Positions 41,214-49,758 of a DNA stretch of 64,000 bases are shown here, in pieces. The notes beneath the pieces are model-generated. The model was given only the letters and a program-made list of their open reading frames with translations. It was not told the origin of the DNA and did no database searches. The first letter of the stretch is position 1, and every line of letters begins with the position of its first letter. The DNA is from Fulvivirga lutea (GTDB lineage: Bacteria; Bacteroidota; Bacteroidia; Cytophagales; Cyclobacteriaceae), in contig NZ_CP070608.1 in assembly GCF_017068455.1 (NCBI RefSeq), positions 730,501-794,500 of the forward strand, written 5' to 3'. Both the position numbers and the translations under genes were made by a program.

Positions 41214-42701
41214 ATGAATAGTAAGAATTTTGGGTCGCTGGTTTTAGCGGCAATTATGGGTAGTGCTATTACGGTGGGTTCATATCAAATTATGAATCCG
41301 AATGATGCTGTTCAAATAGAGCATGTAAACAGCACGCCAGCTATACAAGCAAAATACAATACTGATACAAAGGTAGTTGAAGTACCAGCAAATTTTACTG
41401 ATGCTGCAGAAAAGGTAATGGATGCCGTAGTTCACATCAGATCAACTCAAAACGCGAGACAAAGTGCTAGAGGAAACGAGTATAATCAAATACCAGAACA
41501 ATTCAGAGATTTTTTCGGACCATTCTTTAGAGATGATCGTGGTTACAGACAAGGTCCTAGAGTAGGTTCAGGTTCAGGAGTGATTATTAGCAAAGAGGGT
41601 TATATTGTTACCAATAATCATGTAATTGATAATGCGGATGATTTAGAAGTGACACTGCATAATAATAAGAGTTTCAAGGCAACTGTAATTGGAACAGATC
41701 CTACCACAGATTTAGCGCTCATTAAAATTGATGATGAAAGCTTGCCATTTCTGGCGCTTACAAACTCAGATGAAGCTAAAGTAGGTGAATGGGTTCTTGC
41801 TGTAGGTAATCCATTTAATTTAAATAGTACAGTTACTGCAGGGATTATAAGTGCAAAAGGTAGAAACATAGGTATTATCGGTGACAGCACTTCGATAGAA
41901 TCATTCATACAGACTGATGCAGCTGTTAATCCTGGAAATAGCGGAGGGGCGTTAGTGAATTTAAATGGCGACTTAGTGGGTATTAACACAGCTATTGCCA
42001 GTCCAACGAGGGCATATTCTGGTTACTCTTTTGCGGTGCCATCGAATATCGTAAGCAAAGTAGTGGAAGATTTAATTACCTATGGAGCAGTACAAAGAGG
42101 TTGGTTAGGTATAACTATCCAAAATGTAAATAGTGCTCTTGCTAAACAAAACGATTTGGATGTAAACGTAGGTGCTTTTGTAGCCGGTTTTGCAGAAGAA
42201 AGTGGAGCTAAAAAAGCAGGTATCAAAGAAGGTGACGTAATAGTTGCCGTGGATGGAAGAGAAATTGTAACTACTTCAAACCTAATTGGTTATGTAGGAA
42301 GTAAGCGACCAGGCGATAAAGTGAATTTGAAGGTTAATCGTGCAGGTAAAGAGATGAACTTTGATGTGGTTCTAAAAAATAGAGAAGGGAATACCAAGAT
42401 TGTGCGTGAGGAGAAAAGTGAATTACTTCTTTCACTAGGCATTGATCTTGAAGATTTATCGAATAAAGAGTTAAAGGAGCTCGATATAGACGCAGGAGTG
42501 AAAGTAAAGTCTATTAGAGCTGGAAAAGTGAGCCGTTTTACGGATATGCGAGAAGGCTTTATAATCACAAAAATTGATGGTAATTCGGTTTCTTCTAAAG
42601 ACGAGGTAGTATCTATATTAAGTAGCAAAGAAGGTGGAATTTTGATCGAAGGAATTTACGATAAGAACTCTGAAACTTTCTATTACGGATTAGGTATGTA
42701 A
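41214..42701 (+). CDS. degP: HtrA/DegP-family periplasmic serine protease
   Basis: This 495-residue protein starts at the ATG at 41214, giving a single membrane anchor or signal (FGSLVLAAIMGSAITVGSY); the upstream in-frame ATG at 41190 would add eight polar residues. The catalytic triad is His136 (TNNHVID), Asp166 (TDLALIKID) and Ser243 (PGNSGGALVN). A first PDZ domain follows (GAVQRGWLGITIQNV to about residue 385), then a second, less typical PDZ (DAGVKVKSIRAGKVSRFTDM). It degrades misfolded envelope proteins. The neighbouring Hsp20 gene suggests a stress context. The PDZ2 end shows no truncation. Confidence 0.93.
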   Translation: MNSKNFGSLVLAAIMGSAITVGSYQIMNPNDAVQIEHVNSTPAIQAKYNTDTKVVEVPANFTDAAEKVMDAVVHIRSTQNARQSARGNEYNQIPEQFRDFFGPFFRDDRGYRQGPRVGSGSGVIISKEGYIVTNNHVIDNADDLEVTLHNNKSFKATVIGTDPTTDLALIKIDDESLPFLALTNSDEAKVGEWVLAVGNPFNLNSTVTAGIISAKGRNIGIIGDSTSIESFIQTDAAVNPGNSGGALVNLNGDLVGINTAIASPTRAYSGYSFAVPSNIVSKVVEDLITYGAVQRGWLGITIQNVNSALAKQNDLDVNVGAFVAGFAEESGAKKAGIKEGDVIVAVDGREIVTTSNLIGYVGSKRPGDKVNLKVNRAGKEMNFDVVLKNREGNTKIVREEKSELLLSLGIDLEDLSNKELKELDIDAGVKVKSIRAGKVSRFTDMREGFIITKIDGNSVSSKDEVVSILSSKEGGILIEGIYDKNSETFYYGLGM

Positions 42702-42806
42702 AGTAATGAGAGTGTAAAATTTTAAAGAATTTTCATACTCATAATAAAAAAATTCGTATACTTAAAGACGACAAGATCTTTGAATTAATTTTGATAAGTA
42801 AAGCCT

Positions 42807-42989
42807 ATGAAAAGACTCTTTAAGAAAGGTGAGCGGGTGAGAAATGTGCGAGACGGAAAAGTGATGGAAGTGTTAAAGTACATTAAAGACAAGAGCTCCT
42901 ATGTAGTGGAATGTGCCTGGTTCGATTTAGAGAAAAAGGAAGTCAGGACACTAAAATTAAAACAAGATAAACTTTTAAAAGCGAGTTAA
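42807..42989 (+). CDS. Small DUF2158/YodC-like protein
   Basis: This 60-residue basic protein has FKKGERVRNVRDGKVMEVLKYIKDKSSYVVECAWFDLEKKEVRTLKLKQDKL, which resembles the DUF2158/YodC domain (KxGDxVxLxSGGxxMxVxxI ... VxCxWFD ... F). The fit is partial; the Cys-Xaa-Trp-Phe-Asp part is the best match. It is a single-domain cytosolic protein without a signal peptide, of unknown function. It has a clear terminator just downstream. Confidence 0.6.
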   Translation: MKRLFKKGERVRNVRDGKVMEVLKYIKDKSSYVVECAWFDLEKKEVRTLKLKQDKLLKAS

Positions 42990-42993
42990 AAAG

Positions 42994-43023
42994 AGCCTCT
43001 CGAATCAATCGAGGGGCTTTTTT
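42994..43023 (+). terminator. Rho-independent terminator
   Basis: AGCCTCTCGA pairs with TCGAGGGGCT (one G-T wobble) around a 5-nt loop and is followed by TTTTT. It ends the small YodC-like gene, starting 5 nt after the stop codon. Confidence 0.88.
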
Positions 43024-43117
43024 AATGTCCATAAATATATCAGGAGTAGTTATTGATTAAGGCAACTATATTTATTTAATCACATTTATTAAATTGAGTT
43101 GAAAATCCTAATCCAAA

Positions 43118-43645
43118 ATGAAATATCTAACCCTCCTACTCTTTTTAATAAGCTCTGAACTACTAGCCCAAGAAAGACAAAACCCAATAATTTCTCCTTA
43201 TGGAGGAATATATGATATACCAGAGGCAGCGGTTAAAGCGGATCCCAATATTGATTATAAGATTGTAATTGATATTGTGACCGAAAATGAAAACCCAGAA
43301 GAATTTAATTGGTCATTGAATAATGTAGCCAGGCTTCTCAATTTACATGTTGTTTCTGGCGCTGACCCAAAGAAGATAAATGTGGTTTTGGCAATACATG
43401 GTGGAGCGACCTATGCAATTGCGAAAGATTCTATTTACAAAAAGAAATACGGAGTAAATAATCCAAACAATCAACTAATTAAGGCGTTGAAAGATGCTGG
43501 GGTATTACTTACTGTGTGTGGGCAATCATTGATTTCGAGAAAAATTAGTGTTGATGAAGTAAATGAAAATGTTGAAATAGCAACTTCAATGCTCACAACT
43601 GTTACAACCTGTCAGCTTAAGGGATATGCCTATTTAAAATTTTAA
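43118..43645 (+). CDS. DsrE-like exported protein
   Basis: This 175-residue protein has a signal peptide (MKYLTLLLFLISSELLAQ) and a DsrE/DsrF-like fold: VIDIVTENENPEEFNWSLNNVARLLNLHV, VVLAIHGGATYAIA, and a conserved Cys in LLTVCGQSLISRK (around residue 137) that could carry sulfur. Exported DsrE-like proteins are common in Bacteroidota with unknown function. The last 12 nt overlap the convergent glycosyltransferase gene. Confidence 0.82.
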   Translation: MKYLTLLLFLISSELLAQERQNPIISPYGGIYDIPEAAVKADPNIDYKIVIDIVTENENPEEFNWSLNNVARLLNLHVVSGADPKKINVVLAIHGGATYAIAKDSIYKKKYGVNNPNNQLIKALKDAGVLLTVCGQSLISRKISVDEVNENVEIATSMLTTVTTCQLKGYAYLKF

Positions 43646-44788
43646 AATAGTATCTAGTCTAGAAAGTTGATTTTTTGGAGTAAACTTTTCTGCTAGTGCT
43701 AGAGAATTTTCTTTCACTTTTATCAGTCTCGACTGCTCAAAATAGGGCGTCAGTTTTTCTACCAACTCTTCTGGTTTTTCAGGATGATAGTAAACACCCA
43801 CATCGTGCTTTTCTACCAAAGATTTTAGCCAACCCTGAAAGTTGATGACAATCATTTTACCGCTGGCCAAGCCGTCAAAAAATTTGTTTGGGCTACCGGT
43901 GCCAAGTACGGGCACATTTTTAAAGGAAATGTAAATAGCATCAGTTATTGATAGAATAGAAGCCACTCCTTTCTTATCAGTTTGGTCTAAGAAGGTGATG
44001 TTTTTCAGTCCTTTATTTATAGCTATTATCTTAATTTTATTGAATTGTGCACCGCCACCAGCTACCACAATGTGAACATTCTCACTCGTAAGTTTTTCAG
44101 CAAAGCTGATCAGGTATTCGAGTTGGTTCGCCAACCCAACTGTACCCAGGTAAGAAATAACAAATTTGTTTTCAAGGTGAGATAATGACTCATTTACTTC
44201 GGCATTTTTAAATAAATCAATGTCTGCAAAATTTGTAATCACTTCGATAGTACAATTGGGGCATTTAGATTGAATGTAATCTTTAATGTCTGGTGACAAC
44301 GCTACAATAGATTTCGCCTTCGAATAAAAAGACATTTCCCAGTTTCGCGTGATCCATTTAAGTAATGGATTATTAATTACACCTAATTGTATCGGTGCTT
44401 CTGGCCATAAATCCCCCACCTCAAAAATATATGGAGTGCCAAACCTTTTAAGTGCTCTGGTGGCAATAAAGCCAGTGGTAAGTGGAGTAGTAATTACATA
44501 GTTTAAATCGAATGGCTGGAGCTTTTTAATTAACCGATTCGCTTTCCACACAAAAATGAAAAATGCATGTATTCTACTTAAAAAGCTCAAATGGTTTTCA
44601 TAATATACCGGCAGGTAATGAACATCATAACCTAAAGATTTATCAACAGAGTAAGCCCGATTATTTCTTGCAGTAATTACCGTAACGGTATGTCCTTTAC
44701 TCTTTAAATAATTGGCAATGTAATAAGAGCGTATAGCACCACCTGTTTCAGGCGTCTTAAAGTATTGATGAATTAGGCAAATTTTCAT
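43634..44788 (-). CDS. GT4-family glycosyltransferase (GT-B fold)
   Basis: This 384-residue protein begins with the GT4 N-terminal pattern MKICLIHQYFKTPETGGAIRSYYIANYLKSKGHTVTVIT. The second Rossmann-like half has FVISYLGTVGLANQLEYLISFAEKL, then VVAGGGAQFNKIKIIA, and a C-terminal nucleotide-sugar motif region GSPNKFFDGLASGKMIVINFQGWLKSLVEKHDVG. A single-gene neighbour: it starts in a 4-nt overlap (ATGA) with the nth gene on the same strand. No other polysaccharide genes are adjacent, so acceptor and donor are unknown. Confidence 0.87.
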   Translation of the reverse strand: MKICLIHQYFKTPETGGAIRSYYIANYLKSKGHTVTVITARNNRAYSVDKSLGYDVHYLPVYYENHLSFLSRIHAFFIFVWKANRLIKKLQPFDLNYVITTPLTTGFIATRALKRFGTPYIFEVGDLWPEAPIQLGVINNPLLKWITRNWEMSFYSKAKSIVALSPDIKDYIQSKCPNCTIEVITNFADIDLFKNAEVNESLSHLENKFVISYLGTVGLANQLEYLISFAEKLTSENVHIVVAGGGAQFNKIKIIAINKGLKNITFLDQTDKKGVASILSITDAIYISFKNVPVLGTGSPNKFFDGLASGKMIVINFQGWLKSLVEKHDVGVYYHPEKPEELVEKLTPYFEQSRLIKVKENSLALAEKFTPKNQLSRLDTILKF

Positions 44789-45438
44789 GCCTTAGTCCCA
44801 AAATTCTTCTCGAAATACTTACAATACTGGCTGATTTTGCAATCCATACACTTTGGTTTTCTGGCCAGGCAAGTATACCTTCCGTGTAGAATTAACCAAT
44901 GATGTGCTTTAGGTATAAATTCTTTTGGAATATGTTTAACTAATTGTTTTTCTACCTCCAAAGGAGTTTTTGCATTCTGATTTACAAGGCCAAGCCTTTT
45001 AGAAACTCTAAATACATGTGTATCTACTGCCATGGCAGGCTGATCGTAAATAACGGAAGCAATTACATTGGCAGTTTTTCTACCAACACCGGGCAGCTTC
45101 TGCAAGTCTTTAATATCTGAAGGCACCGTAGAATCAAATTCTTCTGTAAGCATTTTGGCCATGCCAATTAAATGCTTCGATTTGTTGTTAGGATAGGATA
45201 CTGATTTAATGAGTGGAAAAACCTCATCGAAATGACTGGCAGCTAAATGCTCAGCGGTTGGAAATTTTTCGAAAAGTGCAGGCGTAATGGCATTTATTCT
45301 TTTATCTGTGCATTGGGCACTAAGAATCACTGCCACTAAAAGCTCGTACGGATTGTTGTAGTGCAACTCCGTTTCAGCCTCAGGTTGGTGCTCGTTAAAA
45401 TATTCTATTAAATGTTCGTAGCGCTCTTTTCTTTGCAT
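44785..45438 (-). CDS. nth: Endonuclease III
   Basis: This 217-residue protein has the HhH-GPD fold: LQKLPGVGRKTANVIASVIYDQPAMAVDTHVFR, with catalytic Lys121 and Asp139. The 4Fe-4S cluster ligands Cys190, Cys197, Cys200 and Cys206 have the standard C-x6-C-x2-C-x5-C spacing. It excises oxidised pyrimidines and cleaves the resulting abasic site in base excision repair. The 4-nt overlap with the glycosyltransferase gene suggests co-transcription; the gene for a small acidic protein lies 3 nt upstream. Confidence 0.96.
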   Translation of the reverse strand: MQRKERYEHLIEYFNEHQPEAETELHYNNPYELLVAVILSAQCTDKRINAITPALFEKFPTAEHLAASHFDEVFPLIKSVSYPNNKSKHLIGMAKMLTEEFDSTVPSDIKDLQKLPGVGRKTANVIASVIYDQPAMAVDTHVFRVSKRLGLVNQNAKTPLEVEKQLVKHIPKEFIPKAHHWLILHGRYTCLARKPKCMDCKISQYCKYFEKNFGTKA

Positions 45439-45441
45439 TTC

Positions 45442-45678
45442 CTATTTGTTGGAAAGCAAATTTAGAGATTTTGAATAATTGAGAATATTATTGGTTGCTT
45501 TGCTTGAAGGAGACTCAAGAACTGTATCTAAACGTTGCTTAACAACGCTAATTTCTTTGAATCTAGCTTCAAGCTCAGAATCACAAAGCAATGCTTTTTC
45601 TATCTCACTATTCTCTTCTTCTGTTGTTTCGTGATATGCGTACCTGATTAAATCATCTTGGGTAAAAGTTCTGATCAT
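45442..45678 (-). CDS. Small protein, possible soluble anti-sigma-like partner of the ECF sigma factor
   Basis: This 78-residue protein has no recognised domain. Its N-terminal pattern DDLIRYAYHETTEEENSEIEKALLCDSELEARFKEI is like the helical start of zinc-type anti-sigma N-termini (LIRYL-x-GEL-x-EE-x-x-x-x-E-x-HL-x-x-C-x-x-C), but the zinc Cys pair is missing and there is no membrane helix. The ATG at 45678 overlaps the sigma gene by 26 nt and is the best start (the TTG two codons before is possible). Its tight overlap with the sigma gene and its position between the sigma and nth genes favour a regulatory partnership. Confidence 0.65.
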   Translation of the reverse strand: MIRTFTQDDLIRYAYHETTEEENSEIEKALLCDSELEARFKEISVVKQRLDTVLESPSSKATNNILNYSKSLNLLSNK

Positions 45679-46252
45679 AGGCAATATTATATTGTTTCAT
45701 TTTTTTCCTGAGATTAATCAGCGCGTATCTCATTCTGCCTAATGCCGTGTTTATACTTACCCCTGTTGACTCTGCAATATCCTGAAAACTCATATCCATG
45801 TAATGACGCATCACTAACACTTCTTTTTGAGCTTCAGGTAGTTCATTAATCAACTCCCTTAACTTAACATGGGTTTCCTTTCTAATTTGGGCAGATTCGA
45901 ACGACCCCTCAGCAAACTCCATTGTATTAAACACCGGGCTACCATCTTCCATCACAATTGTGGGATAGCGCTTATCTTTTCTAAAGTTATCAATTGCCAG
46001 ATTATGAGCAATTCTCAATATCCACGGCAAAAATTTACCTTCTTCATTATACCGACCCCCTTTGATCGTGCGAATAGCTTTGATAAATACCTCCTGTAAC
46101 AGATCTTCTGCTACATATTTATCCTTTACAATTAAAAAAATGGTAGTAAAAACTCGGGACTTGTGCCTTTTGAGCAACTCTTCGAAAGCCTCTTCGCTAC
46201 CGTTCTTGTAAAGTGATACCAACTGACTATCACTGATCTTATATTTCTCCAT
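45653..46252 (-). CDS. RNA polymerase sigma factor, ECF family
   Basis: This 199-residue protein has region 2 (AFEELLKRHKSRVFTTIFLIVKDKYVAEDLLQEVFIKAIRTI, then WILRIAHNLAIDNFRKDKRYP) and region 4 (INELPEAQKEVLVMRHYMDMSFQDIAESTGVSINTALGRMRYALINLRKKMKQ). It lacks a C-terminal extension. It sits at the head of an operon with a small putative regulator, nth and a glycosyltransferase. Region 4 overlaps the next gene. The regulon is unknown. Confidence 0.92.
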   Translation of the reverse strand: MEKYKISDSQLVSLYKNGSEEAFEELLKRHKSRVFTTIFLIVKDKYVAEDLLQEVFIKAIRTIKGGRYNEEGKFLPWILRIAHNLAIDNFRKDKRYPTIVMEDGSPVFNTMEFAEGSFESAQIRKETHVKLRELINELPEAQKEVLVMRHYMDMSFQDIAESTGVSINTALGRMRYALINLRKKMKQYNIAYDQNFYPR

Positions 46253-46532
46253 TAAGGTTTACAATTTAGTTAACGTAGAGGTCTATATCATATTGTTGCT
46301 CCCAGGGGTTTAATTGAAAAAAATATTAACACAAGGTCTCAAATGTAAAAAAATATAAATCGAACATGCAAAACATTTTGAAATTATTTTTGATTTAAAA
46401 AATTATTCACTTCATTAAAACTTATTCGAATATATTGCGTGTAATAGTCGCTTTATTTTATACATTGGCGCTGAAAATTTAATTAAACAAAACCCTTAAA
46501 TACATTTAAACTACTTTCTATTATTTGATTTC
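46253..46532. other. AT-rich divergent intergenic region
   Basis: These 280 bases are very AT-rich, with A- and T-tracts (for example GTAAAAAAATATAAATC at about 46345). Two divergent genes (ECF sigma and the small acidic protein) require promoters here. No convincing -33/-7 pair, coding frame, RNA gene or operator could be identified. Confidence 0.4.
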
Positions 46533-46829
46533 ATGGAAAAGAAACGAGTTATAAAAAGCCTTGAAAATTTAGATTCTGATCTAAAGGCATTGCTCAAAAA
46601 ACATTATCCGGATGGCTTTGAAGGCCACCTAATGAGGTTACAGAATGCAAAAAACGAACCATTTTTTGTAGTTCCTCTAGAAACCTCCGATACCATGTAT
46701 CTTGTGAAGATTGCTGTAACTAAAAACAGTGATGGAGAATATGATATTGACGAGGAGGAGAACGATATGGGAGACGATGATGACAACATGAGCAACCAGT
46801 CTTATGACGAGGATTTTGACGATGATTAA
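46533..46829 (+). CDS. Small acidic-tail protein upstream of uvrA
   Basis: I do not recognise a family. The 98-residue protein has a basic/hydrophobic N-terminal half (MEKKRVIKSLENLDSDLKALLKKHYPDGFEGHLMRLQNAKNEPFFVVPLETSDTMYLVKIAV is the overall order, given in shortened parts) and an unusually acidic C-terminal 35 residues with about 17 Asp/Glu (DEEENDMGDDDD, DEDFDDD). The acidic tail recalls nucleic-acid mimics or chaperone tails. It is 47 nt from the uvrA start, which has its own -7 box, so the two are probably not one unit. Function unknown. Confidence 0.7.
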   Translation: MEKKRVIKSLENLDSDLKALLKKHYPDGFEGHLMRLQNAKNEPFFVVPLETSDTMYLVKIAVTKNSDGEYDIDEEENDMGDDDDNMSNQSYDEDFDDD

Positions 46830-46859
46830 ACCATCGTAGCAAAACGGATAATTGTCTTG

Positions 46860-46867
46860 TATCTTTG
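46860..46867 (+). promoter_or_regulatory. Candidate -7 box of uvrA
   Basis: TATCTTTG fits TAnnTTTG exactly and ends 9 nt before the ATG at 46877. No TTG is at the expected -33 distance. The leader would be only a few nucleotides, as for rluD and polA. Confidence 0.5.
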
Positions 46868-46876
46868 CCAAATTCT

Positions 46877-49693
46877 ATGGCAAATACAGCAACCCTACCT
46901 AAAAATTTAGAAGCCCTCGACCCAAAAGAATTCATCATTGTTAAGGGTGCGAGGGTAAATAATTTAAAAAATATTAGCCTTGCTATCCCCAGAAATAAGC
47001 TGGTAGTAATTACAGGCTTATCAGGTTCTGGTAAATCTTCATTAGCATTCGACACACTTTTTGCAGAAGGGCAAAGGATGTATGTAGAAAGTCTAAGCTC
47101 TTATGCCAGGCAATTTCTCGGAAGGATGGAAAAACCGGAGGTGGATTACATCAAAGGCGTATCTCCTGCAATTGCTATTGAACAAAAAGTGAATACCAGA
47201 AACCCAAGGTCTACTGTAGGTACCACTACTGAAATATTCGATTATCTGAAGCTTTTATTTGCGAGAATTGGAAAGACTTATTCTCCAGTAAGTGGGAAAG
47301 AGGTTTCGAAAGACTCAGTTTCTGATGTGGTTAACTACATTAATTCCCACGCTGAGGGTACGAAAGTAATGGTTGCCTGTCCCTTAAAGCCGCATAATGA
47401 TCGTTCTGCTGAAAAGGAATTACAAATACTATTAAGTAAAGGGTACACTAGAATTCTTATTAATGAAGAAGCGGTTTTCATTGAGGACTTTATCGAATCC
47501 AAAGAAAAGATAAAAAAGACTGATCAGGTTGAAATACTTATTGACAGGGCTGTTGTGAATCCTGATGATGAAGACACGACATTTCGACTATCAGACTCAG
47601 TTCAAACTGCGTTTTTTGAAGGAATTGGTGATTGTATCGTACATATTGTTGGTAAGGAAGTTCGTAGCTTTTCCGATAGGTTTGAAGAAGATGGAATTAA
47701 ATTTGAGGAGCCATCAGTAAACTTTTTCAGTTTTAATAATCCGTATGGTGCTTGTAGAACGTGTGAAGGATTTGGCAATGTTTTAGGGATCGATCGAGAT
47801 TTGGTTATTCCTGACAAAAGCCTTTCGGTTTATGAAGGAGCCATAGCACCATGGCGCAGTGAAACCATGAAAAAATGGTTAACTCCATTGCTGAAAGACG
47901 GTATTCGATTTGACTTCCCAATTCACCGTTCTTACCATGAGCTTACTGAGGCAGAAAAAGAATTATTATGGCAAGGTAATGAGTATTTTAAAGGACTCAA
48001 TGCCTTTTTTAAACATCTTGAAAGTAAAACCCATAAGATTCAATATAGAGTTCTTCTTTCCAGATACAGGGGTAGAACAGTTTGCCCCGATTGCCGTGGC
48101 ACCCGGTTGCGCAAAGACGCCAGCTATGTAAAAATTGATGGCAAGTCAATAACAGACTTGGTGTTAATGCCAATCGACAAATCGGCCATATTTTTTGAAA
48201 ACTTAGAGTTGGATGAACACAGTTTCAAAGTATCTAAACGACTTCTTAAGGAAATCAGGCACAGACTGGAGTTTATACAGAAAGTAGGGCTTGGCTATCT
48301 CACTTTAAATCGAATGACATCTACCCTTTCTGGAGGGGAATTTCAGCGAATTAAGTTGGCAACCTCTTTGGGTAGTGCGTTAGTAGGTTCAATGTATATT
48401 CTGGACGAACCAAGTATTGGTTTACATCCAAGAGATACAGAAAGACTTGTTAGCGTGCTTAAGACATTAAGAGATTTAGGTAACACAGTTATTGTTGTTG
48501 AGCATGAGGAGGATGTTATGCGATCAGCAGATCAGATAATTGATATAGGACCAGATGCGGGAGTACATGGCGGAGAGTTGATTTTTCAGGGTAATTTGCA
48601 AGAACTTGATACAGGCACTGGCTATACTTCAGATTTTTTGACCGGTAAGGATAGAATTGAAGTGCCAACATCCAGAAGAAAATGGAAAGAAGATGCCATT
48701 AAAATAAGCGGAGCAACTGAAAACAATCTAAAGAATATAAATGTGAGCTTTCCATTGGGAATATTCACTGCTGTTACTGGTGTAAGTGGCTCTGGTAAAT
48801 CAACACTTATAAAGAAAATACTATATCCTTCTGTAGGTAAAATATTAGGAACAGTTTCTGAGTCAACAGGCAAGTTTGATAAACTGGCAGGTGACTATGA
48901 AAAGATTACCCAAATAGAGTTTGTAGATCAAAACCCAATAGGTAAGTCATCAAGATCTAACCCGGTTACTTATGTGAAAGCCTATGATGCTATTCGTCAG
49001 CTATTCGCAGATTTACCATTGTCCAAGCAGAGAGGCTATAAGCCTGCGCACTTCTCATTTAATGTAGATGGCGGACGATGTGAAACATGCCAGGGTGAAG
49101 GAGTAGTGAAAATAGAAATGCAGTTTATGGCTGATATTTATTTGACATGCGAAAGCTGCAAGGGGAAACGGTTTAAGCAGGAGGTTTTGGACGTTGAATA
49201 TCAAGGGAAAAATATTGCTGATGTTCTAGAATTAACCGTTGAAGAAAGCTTAGAGTTTTTTGAGGATAAAACAACCATCACGAATAAGCTTCAGCCACTG
49301 TTCGATGTGGGATTAGGCTACATCGGCTTGGGGCAGTCATCAAATAGCCTAAGTGGCGGTGAAGCGCAACGGGTGAAACTGGCCTTTTTTCTGGGAAAAC
49401 ATACAAGAGATAAGAAAGAACACATCCTTTTCATTTTTGATGAGCCAACAACAGGACTGCATTTTCATGACATTTCAAAGCTTTTAACATCTATGAATGC
49501 CTTGGTAGATCAGGGAAATTCTGTGGTAGTGATAGAGCATAATATGGAAGTTATTAAATCGGCAGATTGGGTTATAGATTTAGGGCCTGAAGGCGGTGAA
49601 AATGGAGGAAGTGTTACGTTTGAAGGAACACCTGAAGAAATGGTTAAGTTAACTGATAATTACACGGCCAAATTTCTTAAAGAGAAGCTTTGA
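46877..49693 (+). CDS. uvrA: UvrABC system subunit A
   Basis: This 938-residue protein has two ABC ATPase modules: Walker A motifs GLSGSGKSSL (about residues 47-56) and GVSGSGKSTL in the second half, LSGGEFQRIKLATSLG and LSGGEAQRVKLAFFLG signatures, and DEPSIGLHPRDTERL and DEPTTGLHFHDISKL Walker B/D-loop regions. Two zinc fingers are present, one of the C-x2-C-x18..20-C-x2-C kind. The ATG at 46877 is chosen because a TTG at 46865 is the only upstream alternative and the -7 box lies across it. It recognises bulky DNA lesions in nucleotide excision repair. Confidence 0.97.
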   Translation: MANTATLPKNLEALDPKEFIIVKGARVNNLKNISLAIPRNKLVVITGLSGSGKSSLAFDTLFAEGQRMYVESLSSYARQFLGRMEKPEVDYIKGVSPAIAIEQKVNTRNPRSTVGTTTEIFDYLKLLFARIGKTYSPVSGKEVSKDSVSDVVNYINSHAEGTKVMVACPLKPHNDRSAEKELQILLSKGYTRILINEEAVFIEDFIESKEKIKKTDQVEILIDRAVVNPDDEDTTFRLSDSVQTAFFEGIGDCIVHIVGKEVRSFSDRFEEDGIKFEEPSVNFFSFNNPYGACRTCEGFGNVLGIDRDLVIPDKSLSVYEGAIAPWRSETMKKWLTPLLKDGIRFDFPIHRSYHELTEAEKELLWQGNEYFKGLNAFFKHLESKTHKIQYRVLLSRYRGRTVCPDCRGTRLRKDASYVKIDGKSITDLVLMPIDKSAIFFENLELDEHSFKVSKRLLKEIRHRLEFIQKVGLGYLTLNRMTSTLSGGEFQRIKLATSLGSALVGSMYILDEPSIGLHPRDTERLVSVLKTLRDLGNTVIVVEHEEDVMRSADQIIDIGPDAGVHGGELIFQGNLQELDTGTGYTSDFLTGKDRIEVPTSRRKWKEDAIKISGATENNLKNINVSFPLGIFTAVTGVSGSGKSTLIKKILYPSVGKILGTVSESTGKFDKLAGDYEKITQIEFVDQNPIGKSSRSNPVTYVKAYDAIRQLFADLPLSKQRGYKPAHFSFNVDGGRCETCQGEGVVKIEMQFMADIYLTCESCKGKRFKQEVLDVEYQGKNIADVLELTVEESLEFFEDKTTITNKLQPLFDVGLGYIGLGQSSNSLSGGEAQRVKLAFFLGKHTRDKKEHILFIFDEPTTGLHFHDISKLLTSMNALVDQGNSVVVIEHNMEVIKSADWVIDLGPEGGENGGSVTFEGTPEEMVKLTDNYTAKFLKEKL

Positions 49694-49711
49694 GATTTGC
49701 CGTTTAAATCG

Positions 49712-49741
49712 TTTGCAATCCTATATTTCTAACTATATTTA
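49712..49741 (+). promoter_or_regulatory. Candidate gdhA promoter
   Basis: TTTG at 49712-49715 is followed after 18 nt by TATATTTA at 49734-49741, close to the Bacteroidota -33/-7 pair. It lies 17 nt before the gdhA ATG. Confidence 0.45.
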
Positions 49742-49758
49742 GCAAAAAATTTAGTCGT

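Noticed and set aside
46253-46532. AT-rich stretch as a replication origin or RNA gene
   Set aside because: No DnaA-box cluster, dnaA/dnaN neighbours or foldable RNA motif was seen; it looks like an ordinary divergent promoter region.
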